NCBI GenBank assembly: GCA_964650485.1
Contig: CAZYTX010000005.1
Coordinates: 1-64,000 of the forward strand
From: CAZYTX01 sp964650485
GTDB lineage: Bacteria > RBG-13-61-14 > DATKZS01
DNA length: 64,000 nt
Direction: 5' to 3'
Shown here: in pieces, positions 34,709-43,687 of the stretch
Layout of the letters: every line of letters begins with the position of its first letter
How positions within the stretch are numbered: position 1 is the first letter of the stretch
The notes under the pieces: generated by a model
What the model saw: only the letters and a program-made list of their open reading frames with translations
Told to the model about the DNA's origin: nothing
The model's database searches: none
Translations under genes and position numbers: made by a program

Positions 34709-35020
34709 TAAACATACCTGACAAAAGTGGAACTTATCCAGGTATCACGCTGTCTTATTGAGTGAATCCCTGAAAAGGCCAAACCTTTTCATCCCGTCAT
34801 CGCCCCTGGAAGCCCTCCGGGGGCGGTGGCGTCTCTGGCGGCATAAGTTCTTGTTTTTATTGCATAAGCATCAAAGGAGACCGGTTTGATAAAAAACCTT
34901 CAAAAGAACGCTTTTTTTGCGGAACCTTTTTAACAGGCGCCGCATCTATATAAATGAAAAAGGAGCCAAACCTTTTCATCCGTACAAAGCCTCCGGCGCC
35001 AAGCTGGAGGCTTTGTATTT
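34709..35020. other. Non-coding stretch with a 17-bp direct repeat and hairpins
   Basis: The word GCCAAACCTTTTCATCC occurs at 34778-34794 and again at 34965-34981. CGCCCC (34801-34806) can pair with GGGGCG near 34820. The strongest structure, the hairpin at 34983-35017, is listed separately. I see no gene, RNA gene or transposase here. Confidence 0.45.
34983..35020 (+). terminator. Perfect 12-bp hairpin with T-rich tail
   Basis: TACAAAGCCTCC (34983-34994) and GGAGGCTTTGTA (35006-35017) are exact complements around an 11-nt loop, followed on the plus strand by TTTCTATT. This has terminator form. It lies just past the end of the minus-strand glycosidase remnant, so it may once have ended that gene or a lost plus-strand gene. 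Confidence 0.55.
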
Positions 35021-35478
35021 CTATTGGGAGCAGACGAGTCTTACCAGCATGTGCCCGGGGAGCCGGATTGCGGGCGGCGCTCGCAGGTCCGGGCCGCGGC
35101 TATCACTCAGCAGCAGTTTCTTGCATTGCCGGCCGGGCTTTGGCTCCACTGTCACCGTGTCCGGGGAGGCATTGTAAAACATGACTCTCATGTCCGGGCT
35201 TGTCGCTATGAACCAGGCGCCAATAACGATAACGCGGGGGTCGCGGACCGTAACCGGCGGGTCCTGGATTTGCAGGCTGGCAAGGCCAGACACCATTAGG
35301 AGAGGCTGCATGACGGACAGGGCGTTCTTTACGCTCGCGGTCTGGTCGCACTTCGCGTGGGGTAACATCGAGTAGCGGAAGACCGTGACACCGGGCTGAG
35401 ATGCCTTGTAATTGGTCTCCCAGTAGTTGTTCATCACGTAGGAATAGATAGCCGGCCCGACACGTAAACGTACTCGTT
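35021..35478 (-). pseudogene. C-terminal remnant of a GH38-like alpha-mannosidase
   Basis: About 150 codons remain. They read AIYSYVMNNYWETNYKASQ, GVTVFRYSMLPH, then a spacer and a terminal beta domain with RVIVIGAWFIATSPDMRVM, FYNASPDTVTVE. This resembles the end of glycoside hydrolase family 38 proteins, where YSYVMNNYW-x-TNYKA precedes the last beta-sandwich. Upstream, in-frame stop codons appear at once and the catalytic domains are missing, so only the 3' end of a gene of some 800 or more codons survives. A minus-strand open frame of 173 codons over the same DNA is a shadow. The family call is from memory of the motif and moderately sure. Confidence 0.5.
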
Positions 35479-35598
35479 AAGGGAGTCGCCAAACTCGAAA
35501 CAGCAAGCGTTGAAAAATTACCATCTTTTGCGAGCGACTTAAAGATGAATTGGAACGAGTTCCCCGCTGTGCTAAGATTTTTCCGAGGTGCTTTTATC

Positions 35599-36333
35599 AT
35601 GCGCGTCCTGGTCGTGCTCCCCACCTATAACGAGAGAGAAAACATCGAATGGATCATAAAGTCCCTGCTTTCTCTTGAGCTTGACCTCGACATACTCGTG
35701 GTTGACGACGGCTCTCCAGACGGGACCGCGGTCATAGCCCTGGCCGCAGGGCCGGAGGACAAGGTGCGTGCCATTGTGCGTCCCGGCAAGCTGGGTCTCG
35801 GGTCTGCCCAGCGCGCGGGCATGAAAGCGGGGGTGGAAGGGAGATACGACCTGGTGGTGGTGATGGACGCGGACGGGTCCCACGACCCGGGCTCGGTGCC
35901 GGAGCTGATCCAGGCCACACAAGCGGCGGACGTGGCCATCGGCTCGAGGTACATACCGGGCGGCAGGGTGGAGAACTGGGCATGGTACAGGCACTTCCTG
36001 AGCAGCACGGCCAACATTGTGGCCCGTCTGGCACTGGGCAGACAGGTGCACGACTGGACCAGTTCCTTCAGGTGCTATTGCACGGAAATGCTCGCAAAGC
36101 TGCCCCTGGACAGGTTCCGCTCGGACGGGTACGCCTTTGCCGAGGAGATGCTCTTCGAGTGCAGGTTCCGTGGCTTTTCCACCACCGAGGTCCCCATAGT
36201 GTTCGTGGAAAGACGCGCCGGCAGGTCCAAGATATCCAGGATGGAGGTCTTTGCCGCGGTGTGGAGGCTCATTGTCCTGGCCCTCCGGAGAGTGGGGGCA
36301 GCGGTATCCCGCCCCGCGGCAAGGCCCGGCTGA
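35599..36333 (+). CDS. Polyprenyl-phosphate glycosyltransferase (dolichol-phosphate mannosyltransferase-like, GT2)
   Basis: The 244-residue GT-A enzyme has VVLPTYNERENIEWII at the N-terminus, the nucleotide-binding VVDDGSPDGT, the metal-binding MDADGSHDP, and C-terminal FVERRAGRSKISR. These match DPM1-like synthases that load a sugar from a nucleotide donor onto polyprenyl phosphate at the inner face of the membrane. It lacks the C-terminal membrane helices of longer forms. I chose ATG 35599, with GAGGTG 8 nt upstream. The next gene is a GT-C-like membrane protein starting 31 nt downstream that could use the lipid-linked sugar; this pairing is inferred from context. Confidence 0.9.
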   Translation: MRVLVVLPTYNERENIEWIIKSLLSLELDLDILVVDDGSPDGTAVIALAAGPEDKVRAIVRPGKLGLGSAQRAGMKAGVEGRYDLVVVMDADGSHDPGSVPELIQATQAADVAIGSRYIPGGRVENWAWYRHFLSSTANIVARLALGRQVHDWTSSFRCYCTEMLAKLPLDRFRSDGYAFAEEMLFECRFRGFSTTEVPIVFVERRAGRSKISRMEVFAAVWRLIVLALRRVGAAVSRPAARPG

Positions 36334-36364
36334 GGCCGCTTTGCCGGATGCTTTAGATCTTGCC

Positions 36365-38074
36365 ATGGAAACCCGCAATCCAGAAGCCGCGAGCCGCGCG
36401 AGACTGATTCAACGCGCCTGGGCCCCGGCCCTGGCAGGAGTGCTCATAGGCGCGCTCTATTTGCTCAGGGTGGACTCGGCCTTCTACTTCCTCTACGGCA
36501 TGGAAAGCCACGGGATAATGCTCGCCAAGGCCCTTTCCCAGGGAAAGGGGTTCGTGGACCTCTCTTTGCCAGGGCACCCCGCTCACGTGCGAGAGCCCCC
36601 GCTCTTTTACCTCATGCTCGCAGGGCTCATCCGCACCTTCGGGTTCAAGATGCTCCCCATGAAGGCATTGATATGGGCGGCGTACACAGCATCCGCGGTG
36701 CTCTCGACCATGCTCTTTCAAAGGCGCACCCGGCCGCTTATAGCTCTTCTTACCGCATTGCTCGTAATGAGCTCCCCGGAGCTTTTCCAGTTCTTCAGCG
36801 GCCCCAAGTCGGAGCTGCCTTTCATGGCAACGGCCATGGGGGCGCTCCTGGTAATGGAAAGCCTGATTGACAGGGCGGACGCACAGGGCAGGGACAGACG
36901 CACAGCTTTTCTGGCCGCGGCTGCGATTTTACTTTGCCTGGCCGCGGTGTTCATGCGCACGCTGGGTCTTGCCGTGGTGCTCGGCGCCGCCGCGCTCCTG
37001 GTCCACGGCCGGCACGATCGGCCCTTGCGCTCCCGGGCGGGATGTGCATTTGTTATACTCGCGCCCGTGCTCCTGGGCGTCTTGCTGTGGGCCGTAAGGG
37101 GCGCCGTGGTCTCCGACCCCGCGGGGTACAACTACATTGACTGGTTCATGATGGACCTCCCCCCGGGCAGCCCGGCCATGATGGCGGTGGACTTCCACGC
37201 TCCCCTCATGGGAGAGCTGCCATGGATCTCCTTTACGGGCTTGATATACAGGGCGGGCAGGCACTCTGTACTCTACGCTTACTCGATCTTCGCCCAGCTT
37301 TTGTATCCAATCTCTTCGGTGCCCTCGCCCGCCTCCTACGCGCTTGTTGTTATTTCAGCGGCAATAAGCGTAGCCGGGCTCTACCTTTGCGAGAAGGGCC
37401 GCAACAAGGCGGTTATCTTTTTCATCGCGGTCTACTCGGGCGCGATCATGGTCTGGCCCATGGATGACAACCGGCTGCTGCTCCCCCTGCTGCCGTTTGC
37501 AGGAATCTACTTCGCAAGGGGACTCGTCGAGTCCTCAAAGATTGCAGTCTCCGGACTCCGCAGGAAAAAAGAGGAAGGATCAAAAATTGCAAGACCGGCC
37601 GCTCTTCTCATACCCTCGCTCATAATGCTGTCTCTCGTGGCCACAAACGTATGGAAGGACATCGAATACCAGCGAGCATGCTCCAAGCTGCCCCGGGTGC
37701 AGCACGCCCCCGGCTTCGAGGTCAGGTTCGTGAACGCCGAGGTCATGAAGAGCTATTCCTTGCTCCAGTGGACCGGGGAAAACGTGGAGCCGGGCGCAGT
37801 GGTGATGTACCACTCGCCTCCCCCGTGCTGGCTGGTGTCCGGGCACGAGTGCCGCTCCATACCCTTCAGCCGGGACTTTGGAGAGGTGCGCGACTATATT
37901 GTGGAGGGCGGTGCGGACTACATTGTACTGGACGAGTGGGGTCGTCTCTTCTCTTCCGGACCCGGCTGGTTCGTGGAACAGGTGCTGCGGCCGGTCACGA
38001 GAGCCTTTCCTGATGAGTTCGATACCCTCTACCGCATCCCGGGCACCGGGTCCAAGGTCTTGAAAGCAAGGTGA
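36365..38074 (+). CDS. GT-C/GT39-like polytopic membrane glycosyltransferase
   Basis: A 569-residue protein with about ten to twelve membrane segments and a soluble C-terminal region of about 150 residues. The first loop has YGMESHGIMLAKALSQGKGF and the following HPAHVREPPLFYLMLAG, the layout of ArnT/PMT-like enzymes, although the key acidic residue is Glu in MESH rather than the usual Asp pair. The C-terminal part (EVRDYIVEGGADYIVLDEWGR) is typical of bacterial GT39-like proteins of unknown acceptor. ATG 36365 is used; the frame upstream overlaps the GT2 gene. It probably uses the polyprenyl-phosphate sugar made by the preceding enzyme. It is convergent with the next gene, 3 nt apart. Confidence 0.8.
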   Translation: METRNPEAASRARLIQRAWAPALAGVLIGALYLLRVDSAFYFLYGMESHGIMLAKALSQGKGFVDLSLPGHPAHVREPPLFYLMLAGLIRTFGFKMLPMKALIWAAYTASAVLSTMLFQRRTRPLIALLTALLVMSSPELFQFFSGPKSELPFMATAMGALLVMESLIDRADAQGRDRRTAFLAAAAILLCLAAVFMRTLGLAVVLGAAALLVHGRHDRPLRSRAGCAFVILAPVLLGVLLWAVRGAVVSDPAGYNYIDWFMMDLPPGSPAMMAVDFHAPLMGELPWISFTGLIYRAGRHSVLYAYSIFAQLLYPISSVPSPASYALVVISAAISVAGLYLCEKGRNKAVIFFIAVYSGAIMVWPMDDNRLLLPLLPFAGIYFARGLVESSKIAVSGLRRKKEEGSKIARPAALLIPSLIMLSLVATNVWKDIEYQRACSKLPRVQHAPGFEVRFVNAEVMKSYSLLQWTGENVEPGAVVMYHSPPPCWLVSGHECRSIPFSRDFGEVRDYIVEGGADYIVLDEWGRLFSSGPGWFVEQVLRPVTRAFPDEFDTLYRIPGTGSKVLKAR

Positions 38075-38077
38075 TTC

Positions 38078-39118
38078 CTAGGACTCGCTCATCTCCTGTG
38101 CCATGTGCACGAAGGACTTTATCTTCTCGTTGGTCTGTCTCAGACGCTCGTTCAGGGTGAAGGCGAAGAACTTGTAAACCTTGGCGGCGATGGTGGGCGC
38201 GTTGTCCAAGAGAAGAGCCAGGTCGTTCTTTTTGATGCTGAACAGGGTGGAGTCAACCGAGGCCCTGGCAGAGGCCGACCGGGGCGCGTCGTCAATAAGC
38301 GACATCTCGCCGAAGTAGTCCCCCGATTTGAGCGTGACCAGCACCTGGCCCGGACCTTTGTCCGCGGTCTTTATGATGTCTACCTCTCCCTTTACGATGA
38401 TGAAGAGCTTGTCGCCCACGTCTCCCTCCTCGAAGACACTGTCCCCGGCGCTGAGATCCTCCCTCTTCATCACCCGGGCCATCTCCTCCAGCTCCATGTC
38501 CGAGAGCTCCTCGAAAAGCGGGATGCGCGAGATCAGCTCCATCTCCTGCTCGCTCTTCCTCCGCTTGGACACCGGGACCGGGGTGACCTCCTTGGTGGTG
38601 TATAGGACTTTTAACAGATCCTTCTTCACCCGTTCCCGCTCGCTGGGCGACATGGGCCGGCTTATCTTGCTGATCCAGGAGAGGAACACCGAGTACTCCT
38701 CGGAGCGGTCCTCGGACTGTATCCTGTCAAGGTAGTCGTTTATCAGCTTGCGTGAGTCATAGCTAACCCGGTCGAATATCACTCCCATGCCGGGGTCGAG
38801 CCCGTCGGGGGTGGTCGGCTTGTGTGGGTTCACCCTTATGACCTCGCCCTTGAAGTGGATGGTGCGGTCAACCCCTGGAAGGTCAAGGCCGAGATGGATT
38901 ACGGTGCCAACGGGATAAGGGCTCTCGGTCTTTATGTAGACCCGGTCTTTGTCAACCTCCATCACGTAGTCAACAAACTCCTCCTCCTCGCCGCCATCCT
39001 CGGTGCGGACGCGCAAGGGGGCCTTCAGGAGCTTGCTCTTTTTCACCTTGCGGGCCTTGCCGGTCTCCTCTTTAACCCCTTCTTCTTTTGCAGCCTCTTC
39101 TTTGTCTTCGTAAGCCAC
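38078..39118 (-). CDS. PilZ-like plus cyclic-nucleotide-binding domain protein
   Basis: The 346 residues have an acidic N-terminus, a PilZ-like domain (about 30-135, ending GMGVIFDRVSYDSRKLINDYL as in the deltaproteobacterial TIGR02266 type) and a cNMP-binding domain (about 200-325). The latter has the phosphate-binding cassette region SGDYFGEMSLIDDAPRSASARA, where the Glu and the Arg of the cassette are present. The usual c-di-GMP motifs RxxxR and DxSxxG are not evident in the PilZ-like part. It has no membrane segment and no output domain, so it probably works by protein contact. The start is GTG 39118 with AAGGAGG about 12 nt upstream. It is divergent from mnmA. Confidence 0.85.
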   Translation of the reverse strand: MAYEDKEEAAKEEGVKEETGKARKVKKSKLLKAPLRVRTEDGGEEEEFVDYVMEVDKDRVYIKTESPYPVGTVIHLGLDLPGVDRTIHFKGEVIRVNPHKPTTPDGLDPGMGVIFDRVSYDSRKLINDYLDRIQSEDRSEEYSVFLSWISKISRPMSPSERERVKKDLLKVLYTTKEVTPVPVSKRRKSEQEMELISRIPLFEELSDMELEEMARVMKREDLSAGDSVFEEGDVGDKLFIIVKGEVDIIKTADKGPGQVLVTLKSGDYFGEMSLIDDAPRSASARASVDSTLFSIKKNDLALLLDNAPTIAAKVYKFFAFTLNERLRQTNEKIKSFVHMAQEMSES

Positions 39119-39231
39119 CTGGGATAGAACCTCCTTTTACCCGGCGCTGCATAAAGATCAGCTCTTCTTGGAAATCCATTTTAATTTAATTTATCATAAT
39201 TTCATAATTTTGTATAGATTCAGGATGCTCC

Positions 39232-40422
39232 ATGGATCTCGATTACATACAAAGGGTTGATTTCTGGACTCGCCCGGAGGACAAGCCCGGCAGCGTGCTG
39301 GTGGCCATGAGCGGGGGGGTTGACTCCACCTTTGCGGCATGGGCACTGAAGAGCCGGGGGGTCGAGGTGGCCGGCCTGCATTTCAGCACTGGAAGATTCT
39401 CTCCTCCTTATGACCCCAAGCGCTGCTGCTCGGACCAGGACACGGTGGACGCCGCACGCATGGCCCATCTCATGGACATACCCTTTTATTGGGTGTCGGT
39501 GGAAGAGGAATTCGAAAAGTGCGTGGTGATGCCCTTTGCCCAAGCCTATGGTAATGGTATTACACCGAACCCCTGCATAACCTGCAACCCGAGCGTCAAG
39601 TGGCGTATCCTCATTGAAAAGGCGCGCGAGCTGGGCATGGACGCGGTGGCCACCGGCCATCATGCAAGGCTGCTGCCCGACTCCCGATCCCGCCGGCCCC
39701 GGCTGCTCAGGGGAATCGAGCGCAGAAAGGACCAGTCGTACTTCCTGGCCCGTCTGTCAAGGGAGCAGCTCTCAAAGGCAGTGCTCCCCACCGGCTGCTT
39801 TCGAAAGCAAGGTATAAGAGAGGCCCTCTCCAATGCTGGATTCCCGGTGGCGGACAAGCCCGAGAGCCAGGACATATGTTTTGTGGGTCCTCGCGGATAC
39901 GCGACCCTGGTGGAGCAATGCCTGGGCAGCATGACCCCGCCCTCCGGAGATATAGTGGACCTTGACGGAAAAGTGATGGGTGCCCATCCAGGCATACACC
40001 ACTTCACCATCGGCCAGAGAAAGGGGCTGCCGGCCAGCGAGCAGGGGCCACTATACGTAATCTATATAGACCCCCGCCGCAACCGCATTATTGCAGGGCC
40101 TCACCAGTCGGTCTACTCTACACGGGCCCACATTAACGAACTGCACTGGCTGGCAGAGCCCCCGGCGCCCAACGAGCGGGTAAGTGTCAAGGTGAGGTAC
40201 AAGTCATCCTTCGCCCCCGCCAGGATGATAGAACAAGAACCCGGTCGTGCGTGCATCATCTTCGAGAAGCCGCAGAGGGCCATTGCGCCAGGCCAGGCCG
40301 CGGTCATATACCGGGCCCAGGAGGTCATCGGCAGCGGCTTCTTCACCCGGGATGACTTGCCCTTTGAAGCCGCCCGGCAGGAAGGCCCCCCGGGCGGCGA
40401 GCCCATGGAGGGGGCACTGTGA
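39232..40422 (+). CDS. mnmA: tRNA-specific 2-thiouridylase MnmA
   Basis: MnmA thiolates U34 of tRNA Lys, Glu and Gln. The 396 residues have a 20-residue N-terminal extension, the PP-loop SGGVDS (27-32), the catalytic pair Cys115 (in NPCITCN) and Cys216 (in SQDICFVG), the FTIGQRKGL tRNA-binding segment and the C-terminal beta domain with VKVRYKSSFAPARM. A second Cys118 in CITC is characteristic of variants that may take sulfur directly or through an Fe-S cluster. The gene overlaps mtaB by 4 bp, forming a tRNA-modification pair followed by rnc. Confidence 0.95.
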   Translation: MDLDYIQRVDFWTRPEDKPGSVLVAMSGGVDSTFAAWALKSRGVEVAGLHFSTGRFSPPYDPKRCCSDQDTVDAARMAHLMDIPFYWVSVEEEFEKCVVMPFAQAYGNGITPNPCITCNPSVKWRILIEKARELGMDAVATGHHARLLPDSRSRRPRLLRGIERRKDQSYFLARLSREQLSKAVLPTGCFRKQGIREALSNAGFPVADKPESQDICFVGPRGYATLVEQCLGSMTPPSGDIVDLDGKVMGAHPGIHHFTIGQRKGLPASEQGPLYVIYIDPRRNRIIAGPHQSVYSTRAHINELHWLAEPPAPNERVSVKVRYKSSFAPARMIEQEPGRACIIFEKPQRAIAPGQAAVIYRAQEVIGSGFFTRDDLPFEAARQEGPPGGEPMEGAL

Positions 40423-41717
40423 AGGCAAGGCAAAAGCCCCGCCCCTGTACAGCGGCCTTCATAACCCTTGGCTGCAAGGCCAATAAATACGACACCTCCG
40501 TCATAATGGCAAAGGTCCCCCCGAGAGAGTTCCAGGTGCTGGAGACCGCATCCCCCCTGGCATTGCATGAGCCCGCGGACGTGTACGTGATAAACACATG
40601 CGCGGTCACGGAGAAGAGCGCCTTCCAGTCCAGGCAGATGATAAGAAGGGCCAGGAGACAGAACCCTGCGGCCAGGATCATTGCCACAGGCTGCCTGGCA
40701 CAGATAGACCCCGGCTCCCTGGTAAAATCGGGCGCGGACCAGGTCGCTGGGATCACGGAGAGGGAAAGCGTGGTCCGCTCGCTTCAGGGCAAGCCCGGAC
40801 CTTCAGGCAACTTGTTCTTTCACCAGCAGGCCGGCATGCAGGCCCGGGGCCGGGCCATAGTCAAGGTCCAGGACGGGTGCGACTCGAGGTGCGCTTATTG
40901 CGTGGTCTCAATCGCACGCGGGCCCGGCCGAAGCCTGGGGCCTGACCAGGTGCTTTCACAGCTTTGCTCCCTTGCCGGCCGGGGCTTTTCCGAGGCCGTG
41001 CTGGTGGGCATCAACCTGGGCTCGTACGGCCGCGACCTGGGCGCCTCGCTTGAAGGGCTGTTGCAAAAAATCATCTCCGCAAAGGGCATGCCGCAGAGGA
41101 TCAGGCTATCCTCCATCGAGCCGCAGGAACTAACCAGCGGAATCATAGACATGATGACGCGCTCCAAGATGATCTGCCCGCACCTGCACCTGCCCCTGCA
41201 GAGCGGAGACCCAGAAGTGCTTCAAAGAATGGGCAGGCCCTATTCACCCGATCATGTAGAGCAAATGATCCTCTCCGCGGCACGGGCCGTGCCCAACATC
41301 GGCATCGGACTCGACCTGATCGCCGGGTTCCCGGGAGAGACCGAAGCCGCCCACAAAAACACCACAGAACTTGTGGCAAAGCTCCCGGTCTCTTACCTTC
41401 ACGTGTTCCCCTTCTCTGAAAGGCCCGGCACGGCCGCGGAAAAGATGAAGGGAAAGGTCCCGAGGAGAGAGATCAAGACCCGGGCGCGCGAGTTGCGCGA
41501 GCTGGGCCATGCAAAGGCCATGGAGTTCAAGAAGACCCAGCTTGGCCGCGAGCTGGAGGCGGTGGCCGAGACCCATGACAAAGGTTTTATAAACGGGACC
41601 AGCGAGAACTACCTGCGGCTTAAGTTCAAGGCAGGCGAGGACCGAATTGGCTCCGTGGTGAGGGTGAGGGCTTGCGAGCTCAAGGGCAATCGGCTGCTGG
41701 CGGAGGCTGTTGATTGA
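40419..41717 (+). CDS. mtaB: tRNA methylthiotransferase MtaB (radical SAM)
   Basis: A radical-SAM enzyme that adds a methylthio group to t6A37 of tRNA. The 432 residues contain the N-terminal UPF0004 cluster ligands Cys19 (LGCKANKYD), Cys61 (NTCAVTEKS) and Cys92 (TGCLAQ), the radical-SAM cluster Cys154-x3-Cys158-x2-Cys161, and a C-terminal TRAM-like domain (LGRELEAVAETHDKG). LGCK-N-K-x-D (rather than LGC-x-N-x-D/S with TGCYA) places it in the MtaB branch. It overlaps mnmA upstream by 4 bp and ends about 38 nt before the chosen rnc start. Confidence 0.93.
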   Translation: MKARQKPRPCTAAFITLGCKANKYDTSVIMAKVPPREFQVLETASPLALHEPADVYVINTCAVTEKSAFQSRQMIRRARRQNPAARIIATGCLAQIDPGSLVKSGADQVAGITERESVVRSLQGKPGPSGNLFFHQQAGMQARGRAIVKVQDGCDSRCAYCVVSIARGPGRSLGPDQVLSQLCSLAGRGFSEAVLVGINLGSYGRDLGASLEGLLQKIISAKGMPQRIRLSSIEPQELTSGIIDMMTRSKMICPHLHLPLQSGDPEVLQRMGRPYSPDHVEQMILSAARAVPNIGIGLDLIAGFPGETEAAHKNTTELVAKLPVSYLHVFPFSERPGTAAEKMKGKVPRREIKTRARELRELGHAKAMEFKKTQLGRELEAVAETHDKGFINGTSENYLRLKFKAGEDRIGSVVRVRACELKGNRLLAEAVD

Positions 41718-41754
41718 CACTCGAGTGTTTATTCAACGGAGGTCCGGCGAAAAA

Positions 41755-42486
41755 GTGGACAGGCAATACGATGAGATCATAGAGGCTCTGCAAGAGGGTT
41801 TTGGTTACATGTTCAAGGACATGGGACTGTTGATGAACGCTCTGACCCACAGATCCTACTCGCATGAGCATCCGTCCGATAGCCAGGGTATTGATGAACA
41901 AGGGCCCGGCCACTACGAGCGCCTCGAGTTCCTGGGCGACGCGGTGCTGGCCCTGGTGGTGGCGGACCTTGCCATGCGCCGTTTTCCCCAGGTTACCGAG
42001 GGCGAACTCTCGCGCGTCCGCGCCGGCCTGGTCAACTGGGAGGTCCTGGCCAGCCTTGCCGGAAAGCTTGGCATCGGCCGGGCTCTGCGACTGGGCAGGG
42101 GAGAAGAGTCTAGCGGAGGCAGGGACAAGCCCTCCATCCTGGCCGCGGCATACGAAGCTGTATTGGGGGCCGTGTACCTGGACGGCGGGTTCGACGCGGC
42201 TTACAAGGTGGTCGCCGCGCATTTCTCGCCCTTCCTGGAAACCGACTCCCACCTGCACCTGTTGGGTGATTACAAGACGCCTTTGCAGGAAAAGGCCCAG
42301 GCGCTTTTCAAGTCCACGCCCTCGTACAAGGTGGTGCACGAGGAAGGGCCGGAACACATGAAGTGGTTCGAGGTGCAGGTGTACTTGAACCACAGGCCCT
42401 GCGGCCGCGGCAGGGGCAGGAGCAAGAAGGAAGCCGAGCAGGACGCGGCCAGGAAGGCGCTGCTCTCGGGAATCTTTGATGAGTGA
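41755..42486 (+). CDS. rnc: Ribonuclease III
   Basis: This double-strand RNA endonuclease processes rRNA and mRNA. The 243 residues have the RNase III signature ERLEFLGDAVLAL with the metal-binding Glu and Asp, the second acidic site YEAVLGAVYLDGG, and a C-terminal dsRNA-binding domain (DYKTPLQEKAQALFKS, GRGRGRSKKEAEQDAARKAL). I prefer GTG 41755, since GGAGG stands about 12 nt upstream; the upstream TTG at 41710 lies within mtaB. The length then fits the family. It overlaps the MFS gene by 8 bp, so it is part of the mnmA-mtaB-rnc-MFS unit. Confidence 0.94.
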   Translation: MDRQYDEIIEALQEGFGYMFKDMGLLMNALTHRSYSHEHPSDSQGIDEQGPGHYERLEFLGDAVLALVVADLAMRRFPQVTEGELSRVRAGLVNWEVLASLAGKLGIGRALRLGRGEESSGGRDKPSILAAAYEAVLGAVYLDGGFDAAYKVVAAHFSPFLETDSHLHLLGDYKTPLQEKAQALFKSTPSYKVVHEEGPEHMKWFEVQVYLNHRPCGRGRGRSKKEAEQDAARKALLSGIFDE

Positions 42487-43687
42487 GCCCGGGCAAGGCC
42501 GGGAGGCCGCACCGGAGAAACGGCTCAGCCCGGTCCTGTATCTTCTAATATTCACTGCCGGCATGAGCTTCAGCCTGCTGGGCGCGGCGCTGCCCGATGT
42601 CTCCCTCTTGTTCGACCTCAGCAAGAGCCAGGCGTCCTCGCTCCCGCTGGCCCAGTTCTCGGGCGACTTTGCAGGGCTCCTGCTGCTGGGGCTCACCCTG
42701 TCACGGGCCAGGCATCTGCTCTACGGGTCCGCACTGGCGCTCTGCGCCGCAGGGGTGCTCATAAGCCTTGCGCCCGGCTTCTCCATGTGGCTCAAGGTCT
42801 GGTTCTTCCTGTTCGGCGCGGCATCGGGAATACTCATCACCCTGCCGGGAATGATCTCGGCAAGGGTGGCCGCGGGCCAGGCAGCACGCAGCATGAACCT
42901 GCTCTATGCCTTCTTCTCCGCGGGGGTCATGACCGCACCCATTGGCTCGGGCGTCCTGGTCGAGCTGGGGCTTCACTTCAGAGAAGCCTTCCTGGCGCTG
43001 TCCGGCCTGGCCCTGGTCGCCGGGGTAGCCGCTGCTTTTTCCAGGATGCCCATACCCGAGCTGGGCCAGGGTCTATACCCGACAGCGATGCGCGACCTTG
43101 TAAAAGACCACCGCGGCATCCTGGCCGTGGTAATCGTGATGAACCTGTGCTACGTGGGAGCGGAGGCCGTGCCCAACGCCTGGATACCGAAGTACCTGCA
43201 GGACACCTTCCCGGGCCGCTCCGAGCTGGGCTCCGCTGCGGTGCTCTCCCTTTTCTGGGGCGCCATAACCGGCGGCAGGTTTTTGTGCGCGGCCCTGCTC
43301 AAGAAGGGGGTCCGACCAAGGGCCTTGCTCGCCGGCCTCGCGGCGCTGTCATGCGCAACCCTGGCGGCCGCTCCAATGGCCGGGAGTCTCATGGCCGCCC
43401 AGGCGCTGTTCGTGGCCTCCGGGCTCTTCTTCTCCGGCATGTTCCCCGTTATCATCTCCCATACCGAGCACATACCCGAGCGCTCCTCCGGGACCATGTT
43501 CATCATGGTGATGGCCGCGGGCATGCTGGGGGCCTCCGCGGCCGGGAAGTCGGTGGGGGTGATAGCCGACGCGGTGAGCTTCCCCGCGGGGATGGGGCTC
43601 GCCGCGCTCCTGTCCGCGGGGGTGCTTTTCCTCATCCCGCTACTTTCCAGGCAGAGCAGGGGCGGAGAAGAGTTTGAAGGTGTATAA
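42479..43687 (+). CDS. Major facilitator superfamily transporter
   Basis: A 402-residue protein with about twelve membrane segments. The loop between segments 2 and 3 is short (LTLSRARHLLYG), a degenerate form of the MFS motif A. Segment 4 is followed by GMISARVAAGQAARSMNLLYAFFSAG, as in sugar/FucP-like or YbjJ-like carriers. A substrate cannot be assigned. Its start codon overlaps the rnc stop by 8 bp (ATGAGTGA), so it is translated with rnc, a grouping without obvious logic. The coding sequence ends at 43687, before 290 bp of non-coding DNA. Confidence 0.85.
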   Translation: MSEPGQGREAAPEKRLSPVLYLLIFTAGMSFSLLGAALPDVSLLFDLSKSQASSLPLAQFSGDFAGLLLLGLTLSRARHLLYGSALALCAAGVLISLAPGFSMWLKVWFFLFGAASGILITLPGMISARVAAGQAARSMNLLYAFFSAGVMTAPIGSGVLVELGLHFREAFLALSGLALVAGVAAAFSRMPIPELGQGLYPTAMRDLVKDHRGILAVVIVMNLCYVGAEAVPNAWIPKYLQDTFPGRSELGSAAVLSLFWGAITGGRFLCAALLKKGVRPRALLAGLAALSCATLAAAPMAGSLMAAQALFVASGLFFSGMFPVIISHTEHIPERSSGTMFIMVMAAGMLGASAAGKSVGVIADAVSFPAGMGLAALLSAGVLFLIPLLSRQSRGGEEFEGV

